The translations under genes and the position numbers were made by a program. This document shows positions 17,599 to 25,076 of a stretch of 64,000 nucleotides of DNA, piece after piece (position 1 is the stretch's first letter; each line of letters starts with the position of its first letter). Source of the DNA: Caballeronia sp. NK8 (GTDB taxonomy: Bacteria; Pseudomonadota; Gammaproteobacteria; Burkholderiales; Burkholderiaceae); the NCBI RefSeq assembly GCF_018408855.1, contig NZ_AP024326.1, positions 868,001-932,000 on the forward strand. Direction: 5' to 3'. The notes below the pieces were generated by a model. That model ran no database searches, was not told the origin of the DNA, and was given only the letters and a program-made list of their open reading frames with translations.

Positions 17599-17741
17599 GA
17601 TGCACTCCGTTATGGTGGACGGAATGCGGCCCCGGTAGGGATCGCTCCCCGCCAGGGTGAAAGAAGAAATGAACTGCTAGAGAAAGGTCCTGCCACTACG
17701 AATCGATGCGTCAAAGACGCGGTGAAACCTCTGTTTCGATA
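17599..17741 (-). promoter_or_regulatory. Promoter-proximal hairpin and structured leader, 17.6-kb unit
   Basis: The 5' hairpin GCGTC-ttt-GACGC (17708-17720) is followed by hairpin 1 (17631-17657, loop AGCGAT) whose GCG can pair with CGC one base past the stem. Hairpin 2 pairs CATTCCGT (17619-17626) with ACGGAGTG (17603-17610), eight pairs including one G-T, hiding the SD of the 182-aa gene. A -10-like TATCGA lies about 15 bp upstream of the 5' hairpin. Confidence 0.65.
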
Positions 17742-17825
17742 GCGACGATCAAAATCGGCTATCGGAACACGGCTTGCGTGTTCAAGCAAAGGAGTCATAC
17801 TGGCCTCCCCTGCATGCGCGGCTAC

Positions 17826-19253
17826 CTACGCCGCAAACAAATCATCGTTGAGCCACGAAAGCTGATCTGCCGAAGCCGACTCGACGATTTCCACCGTCGC
17901 ATCGGGCATTGGTAGTGCTTCGTCGTTATCGACGTCACTCGGACGCTCTTGGACAGCCACCGGCGTAGCCTCGGACTTGCTCGACAATGCGGGCAGTCCG
18001 TCAGTTGCGAACGGATGCGCCCCCTCGGCGTCGCTCAGTCGCGCCAGCACGCCAGCGGCGATTGCCTCCGCGTCCCCCGTTTCCAGCAACTGCAGCCGGT
18101 CAAGCAAGGGCGCCGGACCAACATCAGCGTGCTCGCACCACCGCTCGAGCTTTCGGTCAATCGACGTTTCAAGGCTGATGCCTTGAGCGCGTGACCGGAC
18201 GACGGGAAGAATGCGGGCTTCGACCTTCAGCTCGGCCGCGTTGCCGAACAGCGCCGCGATCGCGTCGCGGTCCACTGACTGTTTGTGCTCTTCGTCGACC
18301 TGCCAACGAATTCGCACGAACTTGTCGGTCGCATCGAGCGCGATTGCCGTCAGGCGTTGCATGTCGGGCGGTCCGTCAAAGTCGACGCAGATCGTCTGCC
18401 GGGACGGCGTCACGACCAGATCGGCTTGCGCGCTTCCCACCTCGACATTCCACATGAGGAAGCCCTTGTCGCCTTCCTCACCGTAGTGGAATCGCCCGAT
18501 CGAACCGGGATACGCCACGACGCGCCCCGCTCGCTTCCACTGCTGGGCTTTATGGATGTGCCCAAGCATGAAGGCATCGCATTCGGCCTCGAACAGACTG
18601 CCAAGCGAAAATTCGTGGTCGAATCCCGCCATCGTCACGCCGTGCTCGGTCGTACAACCGTTGACCGTGCCGTGGGAGACCCCGACAGTTCGAATTCCCG
18701 CGGCTCGAAGCTGCTGGTTGATGCGCCCTGCCGCGGCAAGATAATCACCTAGCACGGCTTCAAGACCCGTCCCGGCTTCCCTGGCACCAACGGCAGCCGC
18801 CAGTTGCCCCTTGTTGACCGTAGGCAAGCAGGTGAACACGACATCGGCGCCGATCGCGAGCACCTCGCGTAGCTCCTCGTCGGAGTACACCGGGCCGCTC
18901 GATGGATAGAACCTCCCTTCATGTACGCTCACCTGCTGGACACGTTCCGCCACATAGATCTGATGCCTCGTTGCCATTAGTTCGAAATTGCGTAGCGTGC
19001 CCGGCGGCTCATGGGAGAACGTGCCCTGCAGCATCAAGACCGGCATGCTGCCGCTCAGGCCGTTGATGCGCCGCGCTAGCCGGTTCAACGAAGGGGCATG
19101 GGCGTCGAGACGATGGTCCGTCGCGTCGCCCGAGATCACCGCAACATCGGCGTGTGCGAGAACCGCGTGGTCGGTGGCAAAGCCAAAGCATCGGTCCGAT
19201 TCTTCGAGGTTTCCCGGCGCGTAGTGCAAGTCAGAAAAATGAGCGATTTTCAA
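17826..19253 (-). CDS. Mre11/SbcD-like nuclease
   Basis: 475 aa. The start is a TTG at 19251-19253 with a strong AGGAGG eight bases upstream; it begins KIAHFSDLHYAPG, the first metallophosphoesterase motif. Others follow: VISGDATD, LQGTFSHE (in place of the usual GNHD/E), VSHGTV and LGHIHKAQ. The C-terminal 120 residues are acidic and Ser/Ala-rich, probably disordered. Partner of the Rad50-like protein for DNA-end cutting. Last gene before the 17.6-kb unit. Confidence 0.85.
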   Translation of the reverse strand: MKIAHFSDLHYAPGNLEESDRCFGFATDHAVLAHADVAVISGDATDHRLDAHAPSLNRLARRINGLSGSMPVLMLQGTFSHEPPGTLRNFELMATRHQIYVAERVQQVSVHEGRFYPSSGPVYSDEELREVLAIGADVVFTCLPTVNKGQLAAAVGAREAGTGLEAVLGDYLAAAGRINQQLRAAGIRTVGVSHGTVNGCTTEHGVTMAGFDHEFSLGSLFEAECDAFMLGHIHKAQQWKRAGRVVAYPGSIGRFHYGEEGDKGFLMWNVEVGSAQADLVVTPSRQTICVDFDGPPDMQRLTAIALDATDKFVRIRWQVDEEHKQSVDRDAIAALFGNAAELKVEARILPVVRSRAQGISLETSIDRKLERWCEHADVGPAPLLDRLQLLETGDAEAIAAGVLARLSDAEGAHPFATDGLPALSSKSEATPVAVQERPSDVDNDEALPMPDATVEIVESASADQLSWLNDDLFAA

Positions 19254-19342
19254 AGTCGCCTCCTAGAAATGAAAATGGCCACCCGAAGGCAGCCAATGGA
19301 TGTCGAATGCGCCACGAGGGCGCGTTCGAAAGGTCATTAGGA
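19254..19342 (-). promoter_or_regulatory. Leader of the Mre11-like gene
   Basis: A 5' hairpin GCGCC-ctcgt-GGCGC at 19309-19323, flanked by CG and ATTCGACA, resembles the 5' hairpins at 17708, 22101, 43372 and 48009. A second hairpin TGGC-tgCCttcGGgt-GGCCA follows at about 19276-19297, then the open SD AGGAGG. The start codon is TTG, which would keep expression low. Confidence 0.5.
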
Positions 19343-19819
19343 ACTGAGCGTGTCGCGAACTTTCATCAGTGCTTGGCCAAGGAGGTTCTGGCCACGCCAC
19401 TTCGATTTGTCAGTGATGTCAGGATGGTGCGCGCCTAAGCCCACGCCCCAGATCAGATCGTAGGGACTGGCTTCGACAAGTTCGGTCGGTGCCGTTGCGA
19501 GCAACAGCGTCCATAGCCCCGGATCCTGCGCGAACTTCTCCCGGCACCCGACATAGACGATCGACTCGCGCTTGGCCTTCCACGTTTCGAGGTCGAAGTT
19601 TTTGACCTTGCGGCCGAGGGCTTTTTGTTCCTTGGGCAGATGCGTGGCGAGCACAGCCTGAGCGATGTCCTCGTCGCCAAACAGCTTGGCTTTGGAGAAC
19701 ATCATGAACTGCTCGACGCTGACAAAATCGACGTCGTGATACGAAAAGCGGCACGGATGCCAGTTGCTAAAAGCGTCCTCCGCGCCGAAGAACAGCGTGA
19801 AGTTGCCGACTCTACGCAT
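19337..19819 (-). CDS. NADAR/YbiA-family (DUF1768) N-glycosidase
   Basis: 160 aa from ATG 19819 with GGAG upstream. The family core is clear: FGAEDAFSNWHPCRFSY, VSVEQFMMFSKAKLFGD, LGRKVKNFDLETWKAKRE, and the C-terminal YDLIWGVGLGAHHPDITDKSKW with GQNLLGQALMKVRDTL. NADAR proteins hydrolyse N-glycosidic bonds: YbiA acts on riboflavin intermediates, and others remove ADP-ribose from guanine bases, reversing DarT-type toxins. In this operon a nucleic-acid repair or anti-toxin role is more likely. The stop overlaps the promoter region of the Mre11-like gene. Confidence 0.88.
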   Translation of the reverse strand: MRRVGNFTLFFGAEDAFSNWHPCRFSYHDVDFVSVEQFMMFSKAKLFGDEDIAQAVLATHLPKEQKALGRKVKNFDLETWKAKRESIVYVGCREKFAQDPGLWTLLLATAPTELVEASPYDLIWGVGLGAHHPDITDKSKWRGQNLLGQALMKVRDTLSS

Positions 19820-19985
19820 CGGAATCTCCTTCGCGTGAACAAGTAGATGGGCCGCCGAAGCGGACAAATTCGATGCGCAGGTGCAGCGCGGTCGAAAACA
19901 TTTGAGCATGCGGTCCTTGCTGAAATGCTCTCATGCGCGAGCGTAGAAGAAGGGATGCCAGCCCCCATTCGGGGACTGGCCAAGG

Positions 19986-21314
19986 TTAGACGTATGCAGC
20001 TTGTGCGATCGCGTCCTGAATTTCGACGTCAAGCGAGGCGGGATCATCGAGCGCGTTCTTAAGACGTGCATTCATCGCATCGACATCAGCGATGCGTTCG
20101 ATCCAGCCGCGACCGTACGTCTGGTGCGCGTACTTGCGAAAGCCGTTCTGTCGCTCCGGCTGACTTAGGCCCAGACGATGCAGCAGGTCGGACATACGCT
20201 GACGCTTGTCCTCCAGCGTCTCATCGGGGTCGGGCGAGTCGTCGTCATGACCACCTGCGCCGTCGATGCCCGATGGCGCTCCATCGCCTGCCCGTTCGGC
20301 CTCAGATTGCTCCTGCTCGGGCTGAAGGGCCGGTTCGACAATCGACTGTACCGTCCCGTCTGACTCCAACAGCGCCACCGCACGACTGGCAGCATCGAGC
20401 GCCGGTTGAGCCTCGTCCGCGCCGTCCAACAGCGCGCCTAGGTCGATATCGGCATCGAGCACCGTCAACATCTGCTTCTGACGCACGGCCTGGCCATTGT
20501 CGTCAATCCGCGTGATGTCAAACTCTTTCTTCGAAAGCCAGAAGCGCGTACCGGTGAGCCTGCCACGCGCCAATGCCACGGTCTGCATCGCAGAATACGC
20601 TTTCTGCAGCACGTAGATGGAGTTGGTCGGCAGCTCGATCAGCCCGAGTCCCTTCACGTCCGGAACTGCAAACAAGAAGTTTGCGATCAGGTTGCACTTG
20701 CGGTCCTGATACTGCGGACAGACGTGAGGATCACAGACGCCATCGGGAATGTCGTCGTCTTGCCGGTGAACGACCAGTCGCCCACCGAAGGATCGTCGCG
20801 CCCGCTGTGCGCGTGCGTTACGCTCGACCGGCGCGTAAGTCTTGCAATAGCGTTTGCCGTCGCGGTCGTACTCCGAGAAGTACTGTCGCCCGGTTGTCGT
20901 GTACGCGGCCATCTGATTCGGCACATTGCGCAGCCAGTCGTCGAACGCGAACATGATCGGGAAGCGGTATAGCCGCAACCCGTGACCGCGATCTTCGCCA
21001 TACAGCCGCAGGATCTCGTCCGCCGTGTCGGGATTCGAGAAATCCGAGCGTCTGCAGACGAAGTAGTCGACGTTGCGCGGAATGAGCGCGTTGCGCAGCT
21101 TCAGCGACGTTTCGAGCACCTTGCCGATCGCTTCGAACGACTCACCCGCGGCCACCATGTCGTTATAGAGCTTGACCGCTTTTTCGTTGGCTTGATGCGC
21201 CCGCGTGAGCACCTTGATACCGGGTCGAATCTTGCCGATCGTGGGCGGGCGAATAGCTCGTTCTTCAACGAGACTACGCGGCGCGTGATCGAACATCTGA
21301 ACTACTGCATTCAT
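19986..21314 (-). CDS. gp3-like recombination-directionality/metal-binding protein
   Basis: 442 aa, start ATG 21314 overlapping the upstream stop (ATGA). It matches, by recall, proteins labelled 'hydrolase or metal-binding protein' of the L5 gp3-like family: IRPGIKVLTRAHQANEKAVKLY, FVCRRSDF, ILRLYGEDRGHGLRLYRFP, CDPHVCPQYQDRKCNLI (likely Cys metal site near residue 220) and LIELPTNSIYVLQ. The last 130 residues are acidic and disordered. Related phage proteins are linked to recombination direction. The label is tentative but the protein is long and well formed. Confidence 0.6.
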   Translation of the reverse strand: MNAVVQMFDHAPRSLVEERAIRPPTIGKIRPGIKVLTRAHQANEKAVKLYNDMVAAGESFEAIGKVLETSLKLRNALIPRNVDYFVCRRSDFSNPDTADEILRLYGEDRGHGLRLYRFPIMFAFDDWLRNVPNQMAAYTTTGRQYFSEYDRDGKRYCKTYAPVERNARAQRARRSFGGRLVVHRQDDDIPDGVCDPHVCPQYQDRKCNLIANFLFAVPDVKGLGLIELPTNSIYVLQKAYSAMQTVALARGRLTGTRFWLSKKEFDITRIDDNGQAVRQKQMLTVLDADIDLGALLDGADEAQPALDAASRAVALLESDGTVQSIVEPALQPEQEQSEAERAGDGAPSGIDGAGGHDDDSPDPDETLEDKRQRMSDLLHRLGLSQPERQNGFRKYAHQTYGRGWIERIADVDAMNARLKNALDDPASLDVEIQDAIAQAAYV

Positions 21315-21580
21315 GATGGTTTCCTCGCGAGAAAGAAGATGGCGTTGGTCCGCAGCGTTTCGGCCTGAGATTGCATCTCTCGGGCTGCCGCACTGCCGCG
21401 ACGTTCGCTGACATGGGAAATGAAGACAGAGCGCTCTGCGTCGCTGAACATCGCGACTCGAGCTACTTCGCACCGCTCACGCCACACAGGGGACGTAGTG
21501 TCCGCCTGCTCGCGCTCGGTATTGATTTGATGCTTGATGGCCTCGGCGATACGCTGATTGAGGCGGTCGGGCAATAGCAT
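21311..21580 (-). CDS. Small hypothetical helical protein
   Basis: 89 aa from ATG 21580 with GGAGG ten bases upstream. MLLPDRLNQRIAEAIKHQINTE begins a fully helical, highly charged protein (WRERCEVARVAMFSDAERSVFISHV, SAAAREMQSQAETLR). No family recognised; small helical DNA-element proteins often bind DNA or partners. First gene of its unit, behind a long leader with an internal terminator, and coupled to the gp3-like gene. Confidence 0.65.
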   Translation of the reverse strand: MLLPDRLNQRIAEAIKHQINTEREQADTTSPVWRERCEVARVAMFSDAERSVFISHVSERRGSAAAREMQSQAETLRTNAIFFLARKPS

Positions 21581-21631
21581 GGAACAGCACCTCCGTTGAG
21601 AAAGGTCCGGCTCGCGCAAAAGCGACGGACG

Positions 21632-21663
21632 AAAAAAAAGCCCGCTCCCGTGAGGGAGCGAGC
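21632..21663 (-). terminator. Rho-independent terminator inside the leader
   Basis: On the minus strand GCTCGCTCCC-tcac-GGGAGCGGGC is followed by eight T. It lies 50 bp upstream of ATG 21580 with no gene directly before it on this strand, so it probably ends a leader RNA or acts as an attenuator. Confidence 0.85.
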
Positions 21664-21684
21664 TTCGTGAAATCGATATAGAGA

Positions 21685-21723
21685 CCTGCACGCCACGTCC
21701 CTTCCGGGGACGTGGCGTGCAGG
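21685..21723 (-). other. Very strong 17-bp hairpin in the leader
   Basis: CCTGCACGCCACGTCCC pairs perfectly with its complement across a 5-base loop. Such stems can be transcription-stable leader elements or protein-binding sites. It lies immediately upstream of the terminator at 21632-21663. Confidence 0.7.
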
Positions 21724-22211
21724 GAGCGGCCGGCATAAGCCGGGGTCGCTCGATCAGAGAACGTAAAGTCGTTCTCGCGCAGCATGGTCACGCCGCGCAA
21801 CAGCCCTTTTCGGAATTACTTCCGCCGCAGGAATCACGGATCAGCCAACTTCGATCGTTCTACCCAGATCAGGCTCTGGAGAGAGAACACCCGAAAACCC
21901 GGGTTCGAACGATGTACCGGCGCAAATGAATGCGGCTCAGGGTACGAGTATCACGGCTGAAATTGGGGAGTGTGTAGCGAGCACACTCAGCACAAGGAAG
22001 ATTTCCACACCGGTAGCTATCCGGTCGGCGCATGCCAACGCACGGGGCGGGCACGACTTGCAGAAAAAAGATGGACTCCGGGCTTGGAGTCGAGGTCGAT
22101 GCGTCGGCGACGCGGGGAATGGAGTTGAGTATCCGGGTTAATGACGTGCGCGTGCGCTTGAAAGCTCACGAAATTCATATAGCTTTCGCCCGTTCGACTC
22201 TTGCCTAATCA

Positions 22212-22856
22212 ATGAAAATTATATGTGAGAGAGAACACAGACATACCGAAAATCCCATGGCCGTTACTGACCTAGAAGCGCCTGACGAAGACCCTAAGCA
22301 AACCGCTGCGCTCGGCAACGAGAGCGGCGCGCAGAGCGGTCTTCGTCCGCTGAACCGACTGACGAACGACAGTCGTCTCGCTCGCATCAACGGCGACACG
22401 CTGGCGAAAACGGAACTGCCGTACTACTCATTGTTCGCGCGTGAATTCCTGCGCGCCGACTTCAACTTCGCCGCCGCAAAGATGACCGTTGCGCGCGGAG
22501 GGAAGCTCATCGCGATCGAGTCGGAGTTTCGAACTGCCGAGGCGTTCATGAAGAAGGCGCTCGCATGGGCAGGTAAGTTTCCAGGTCGACGTGCACCGAC
22601 TCCGCCCGAGATGGTCACGCTTGAAATTAAGCACGCCATGTCCGGTCGTCTTGTGCGACTCCTCTCGATGTATGACCAGCTTTTCCTGAAGACGATGGAA
22701 GCGCTGATGCTGAGAACCATGACGGCTCAAGTGCGCCAATCCGCGCTGGAGGCTGCCGAGGCACGCATCAATCAAATCCCTTTCTTGTGCATGCCTGACA
22801 ACGACCGCTTTGCGCCAGAAGGTGTGCTGCTTCCGGACTCGGATCGTACTCACTGA
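22212..22856 (+). CDS. DUF1845/AcaB-like conjugative-element protein
   Basis: 214 aa from ATG 22212; ATG 22257 (MAVTDLEAPDEDP) is an equal candidate and neither has a clear SD. Key stretches AAAKMTVARGGKLIAIESEF, AFMKKALAWAGKFPGRRAPT, PPEMVTLEIKHAMSGRLVRL and IPFLCMPDNDRFAPEG resemble, by recall, the PF08900 family that includes AcaB and PFL_4669-type proteins of integrative conjugative elements. AcaB-type proteins control transfer genes. It heads a plus-strand unit divergent from the 22.1-kb leader. Confidence 0.6.
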   Translation: MKIICEREHRHTENPMAVTDLEAPDEDPKQTAALGNESGAQSGLRPLNRLTNDSRLARINGDTLAKTELPYYSLFAREFLRADFNFAAAKMTVARGGKLIAIESEFRTAEAFMKKALAWAGKFPGRRAPTPPEMVTLEIKHAMSGRLVRLLSMYDQLFLKTMEALMLRTMTAQVRQSALEAAEARINQIPFLCMPDNDRFAPEGVLLPDSDRTH

Positions 22857-22942
22857 CATCCGATATGAACGGCCCTGCGCTTCGCGTTTGCCACGCGGTG
22901 GGCCTGGACTTGCTCGACCTAACAACGACGGGAGGACCCCGC

Positions 22943-23773
22943 ATGGACTTACGCGAAATTCAACGACTGCATGCGCAGTTCGCACCTGACTCGATGACCA
23001 TCGATCTGCCGCGGCAAATCGCTGCGCTCCCAGCGCCGGCCGACCTGACGGCAGACGCCAAGACACCCACGCTCAGACTGCGGCTTCCGAAGGCGGTGCC
23101 TGTCGCTCGCCGAAGCGTCGTCGCGGTCGCTATCGCCGCTGTCGTGGCTATGGCGGGTATGGGAGCCGCGTCGTTGTACAAGTCGGTGGGCGCGCCGTCC
23201 GCGCACGACGTAAAGAACACCGCCGCGCAGCCGAAATCCGACGGCAGCGAACGGCCAACAACGGAAGGACCGGCAGTAGCCCCGGCGACGCGCCCGATCG
23301 ACGCAGAGCCGCCTCATCCAGTAGCGCTCGCTCCGATGCTGACGGGAAAAGACATTGCTGCGGCTTCCCCTATCGGTCTGACGGCTGACCAGTTCAAGAA
23401 TTCGCTGGGTACAACGAGCGGCCCAGCGGCGAGCGCAGCAAGCACGGCCGCCAGCAAGGCCGTTCCTCCTGTCTCGAACGATGTGCAACGCGCGGCTGCC
23501 TCGCCTATTCATCAAGCGCGTCGCGAGGCAGAGGTGGCTAGCCAGGCTCCCACTCAACCCGTGGCGTCAGTGCCGCCCGCGCAAGCGGTGGCGCAGCCTG
23601 CCGCCGACGAACAAGCGTCGCAACAACACGCGGCACCGGCCCGTACGCACACCTACCGTCATCGCTCGCATTCGCGGGATGAGCAGGTAAGCGATGGCGA
23701 CACGGGGTCGGCTGCAAGCAAGAAGTCAGCGCCTGCGAACCGCGGCGGGGCGAACGAAGTACAAATGTTTTGA
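22943..23773 (+). CDS. Single-pass membrane protein, Pro/Ala-rich
   Basis: 276 aa from ATG 22943, preceded by GGGAGG. An N-terminal cytoplasmic part (about 55 residues) leads to one membrane helix (RRSVVAVAIAAVVAMAGMGA) and a long periplasmic, Ala/Pro/Gln-rich tail ending in QMF. This layout recalls the N-terminal part of VirB10/TraB-like or pilus-assembly proteins, but no globular C-terminal domain is present. The bactofilin gene starts 12 bp later, so the pair probably works together at the inner membrane. Confidence 0.7.
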   Translation: MDLREIQRLHAQFAPDSMTIDLPRQIAALPAPADLTADAKTPTLRLRLPKAVPVARRSVVAVAIAAVVAMAGMGAASLYKSVGAPSAHDVKNTAAQPKSDGSERPTTEGPAVAPATRPIDAEPPHPVALAPMLTGKDIAAASPIGLTADQFKNSLGTTSGPAASAASTAASKAVPPVSNDVQRAAASPIHQARREAEVASQAPTQPVASVPPAQAVAQPAADEQASQQHAAPARTHTYRHRSHSRDEQVSDGDTGSAASKKSAPANRGGANEVQMF

Positions 23774-23785
23774 GGAATCGACACC

Positions 23786-24238
23786 ATGAAAACCGAACTT
23801 AATATCACGCTTATTGCGCGCGGCTGCGCGATCTCCGGCGACATGGTCGTGGATCACGGCATTTCGTTCTTCGGCCTGCTCGACGGCGGCATCATCTCGA
23901 CACAGGGTCTGCTGCACATTGGGGAAGGTGGGCTCGTAAAGGGCTCCGCGCAGGGCGAGCACGTTCGCATTGACGGGCGCGTCGACGGGGATGTGCACGC
24001 TCGGGGTTCGTTGGAAATCAATGGCCAAGTCTCGGGCGACATCTTCTACTACAGCACGATCCGCCTTGGTCCGCGTGCGTCTTTGAACGGCACGCTCAAA
24101 CGCGTTGCCAGAATGCTGACGATCGAGGCCGATTCCACGCCGGACGAAGGGCCTATCGCCGGTCCGCGTCTGGACGACGTGAAAGGCCACGAACGCGCGG
24201 AATCAAATGTGACAGAGCTCTCCCGCGCAATGGCCTGA
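23786..24238 (+). CDS. Bactofilin (polymer-forming cytoskeletal protein)
   Basis: 150 aa with GAGGA upstream of ATG 23786. The right-handed beta-helix repeats are visible: ARGCAISGDMVVDHG, LHIGEGGLVKGSAQGEHVRID, GRVDGDVHARGSLEINGQVS, GDIFYYSTIRLGPRASLNG, each with the alternating hydrophobic and Gly pattern of DUF583. Bactofilins self-assemble into filaments without nucleotide. Being in a conjugative backbone next to a membrane protein suggests a scaffold for the transfer machine or for element positioning. The C-terminal tail is acidic. Confidence 0.85.
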   Translation: MKTELNITLIARGCAISGDMVVDHGISFFGLLDGGIISTQGLLHIGEGGLVKGSAQGEHVRIDGRVDGDVHARGSLEINGQVSGDIFYYSTIRLGPRASLNGTLKRVARMLTIEADSTPDEGPIAGPRLDDVKGHERAESNVTELSRAMA

Positions 24239-24296
24239 GCCTCTATAAGCCCCATGATTTGCCGATAACGGGTCAAAGTCTCTAAGAACCCCGACC

Positions 24297-24506
24297 ATGA
24301 AACCGATTGACCCGATCTTCGATTTCCTCACCTTGACGTGGGACGCGGCAGCGCAAGAAGCCGCGTTCGAAGGCCATTGCTTTTGCATGCTCGACACCGG
24401 GCGGCTTGTGAACGGTCAGGCAATGACGCCGGGCACACCGCACTGGAACCGCCCGGCGTACAAGTCGGTCGTGACGTACAAACTGGCTATGCGTCAGAAA
24501 TCCTAG
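24297..24506 (+). CDS. Small hypothetical protein
   Basis: 69 aa, MKPIDPIFDFLTLTWDAAAQ... Two Cys (HCFCML) and a Pro/Gly-rich middle. No family recognised. It follows the bactofilin by 58 bp without a clear SD. Codon use looks like the neighbours. A T-run follows the stop (about 24518) but without a convincing hairpin. Confidence 0.45.
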   Translation: MKPIDPIFDFLTLTWDAAAQEAAFEGHCFCMLDTGRLVNGQAMTPGTPHWNRPAYKSVVTYKLAMRQKS

Positions 24507-25076
24507 CTTTAAGCGGGCTTTTTTTTCTCCGTATGGACGTCACGGGTCCACGTGAGGGTGAGTGACGACGGGTTAGCACCGCCCAACGAGTTGGTATATG
24601 TGCGCCCTGAAGCCCGGACGCTTATAACGGCGCGATGCCTTCCACTTCCTGCTGAGTCCACCATGCCCGACGCCGTCCCGAAGCCCGAAAGCGAGTTTCT
24701 GAATGGGTCGCGCGAAGAGCGCAAGCGCGTCGGGACGTGCAGACGCTGGCAACCAGACCTGTCACATTTCGTGCCGCCACAGGCGCGCTGCAACACAGTC
24801 TGCGACGTTCCCTTGACCGCGTGGCCGACCTCGCCGCAATAGTGGTGGAGGGACGCTCTCCGGAGAGCGTCCCACTGCGGTTGGGCATTTGGTTAGCGCT
24901 ATGAATTTAAAGCAAAAAAGGCCTGTTACAAAATGATCCGAATATTCACAGCCCCCTTAGTCGGATAACTTTTCATATTGTGAAAGCCTGTCGGATTGCC
25001 ATTGCGCGCGTCAAGTTCTAGACCGCCAGTCGATTCCTTGAATCCTCCCGGCTAGCGTTGCCCGGCAAATTTGGAC
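24507..25076. other. Intergenic region containing repeat copy 1
   Basis: A possible 59-aa frame (24663-24842) has no SD and no recognised family, so I leave it uncalled. The main content is the direct repeat at 24851-24985. The UvrD-like gene ends at 25077 on the other strand and I see no terminator for it here except perhaps the palindrome. Confidence 0.4.
24851..24985. repeat. Direct repeat with palindrome, copy 1
   Basis: Starts with a perfect 22-bp palindrome (half-site GGACGCTCTCC, 24851-24872), then 48 bp, then a conserved 60-bp block from GCCTGTTACAAAATGATCC (24921) through TTAGTCGGATAACTTTT to TGAAA (24985). The copy at 38684-38818 has the same order, orientation and the same 48-bp spacing, although the spacer sequence has diverged except at its ends. 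Confidence 0.85.

Larger units (their letters stand above)
21581..22133 (-). promoter_or_regulatory. Long structured leader with internal terminators
   Basis: About 550 nt precede ATG 21580. In minus-strand order: -10-like GATACT (22128-22133); 5' hairpin GCGTC-gcc-GACGC (22101-22113); hairpin GACTCC/GGAGTC followed by six T (about 22070-22095); GC hairpins including CCCGGCttatGCCGG near 21735; a 17-bp stem (21685-21723); and a strong terminator (21632-21663). This order suggests transcription attenuation of the gp3-like/NADAR unit. A short unrecognised sRNA is an alternative. Confidence 0.5.

Noticed and set aside
17610..17798. 62-aa frame starting at ATG 17798 with GGGAGG upstream
   Set aside because: The SD is good, but the frame runs through all hairpins of the leader and its am.ino-acid sequence has no protein-like pattern. 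I treat the region as leader RNA.
21477..21800. 107-aa minus-strand frame over the 21.6-kb leader
   Set aside because: It crosses the terminator and the start of the 89-aa gene; composition reflects hairpins, not coding sequence.
24663..24842. 59-aa plus-strand frame
   Set aside because: No SD, no recognised family, and it ends in the repeat palindrome region. Not enough support.
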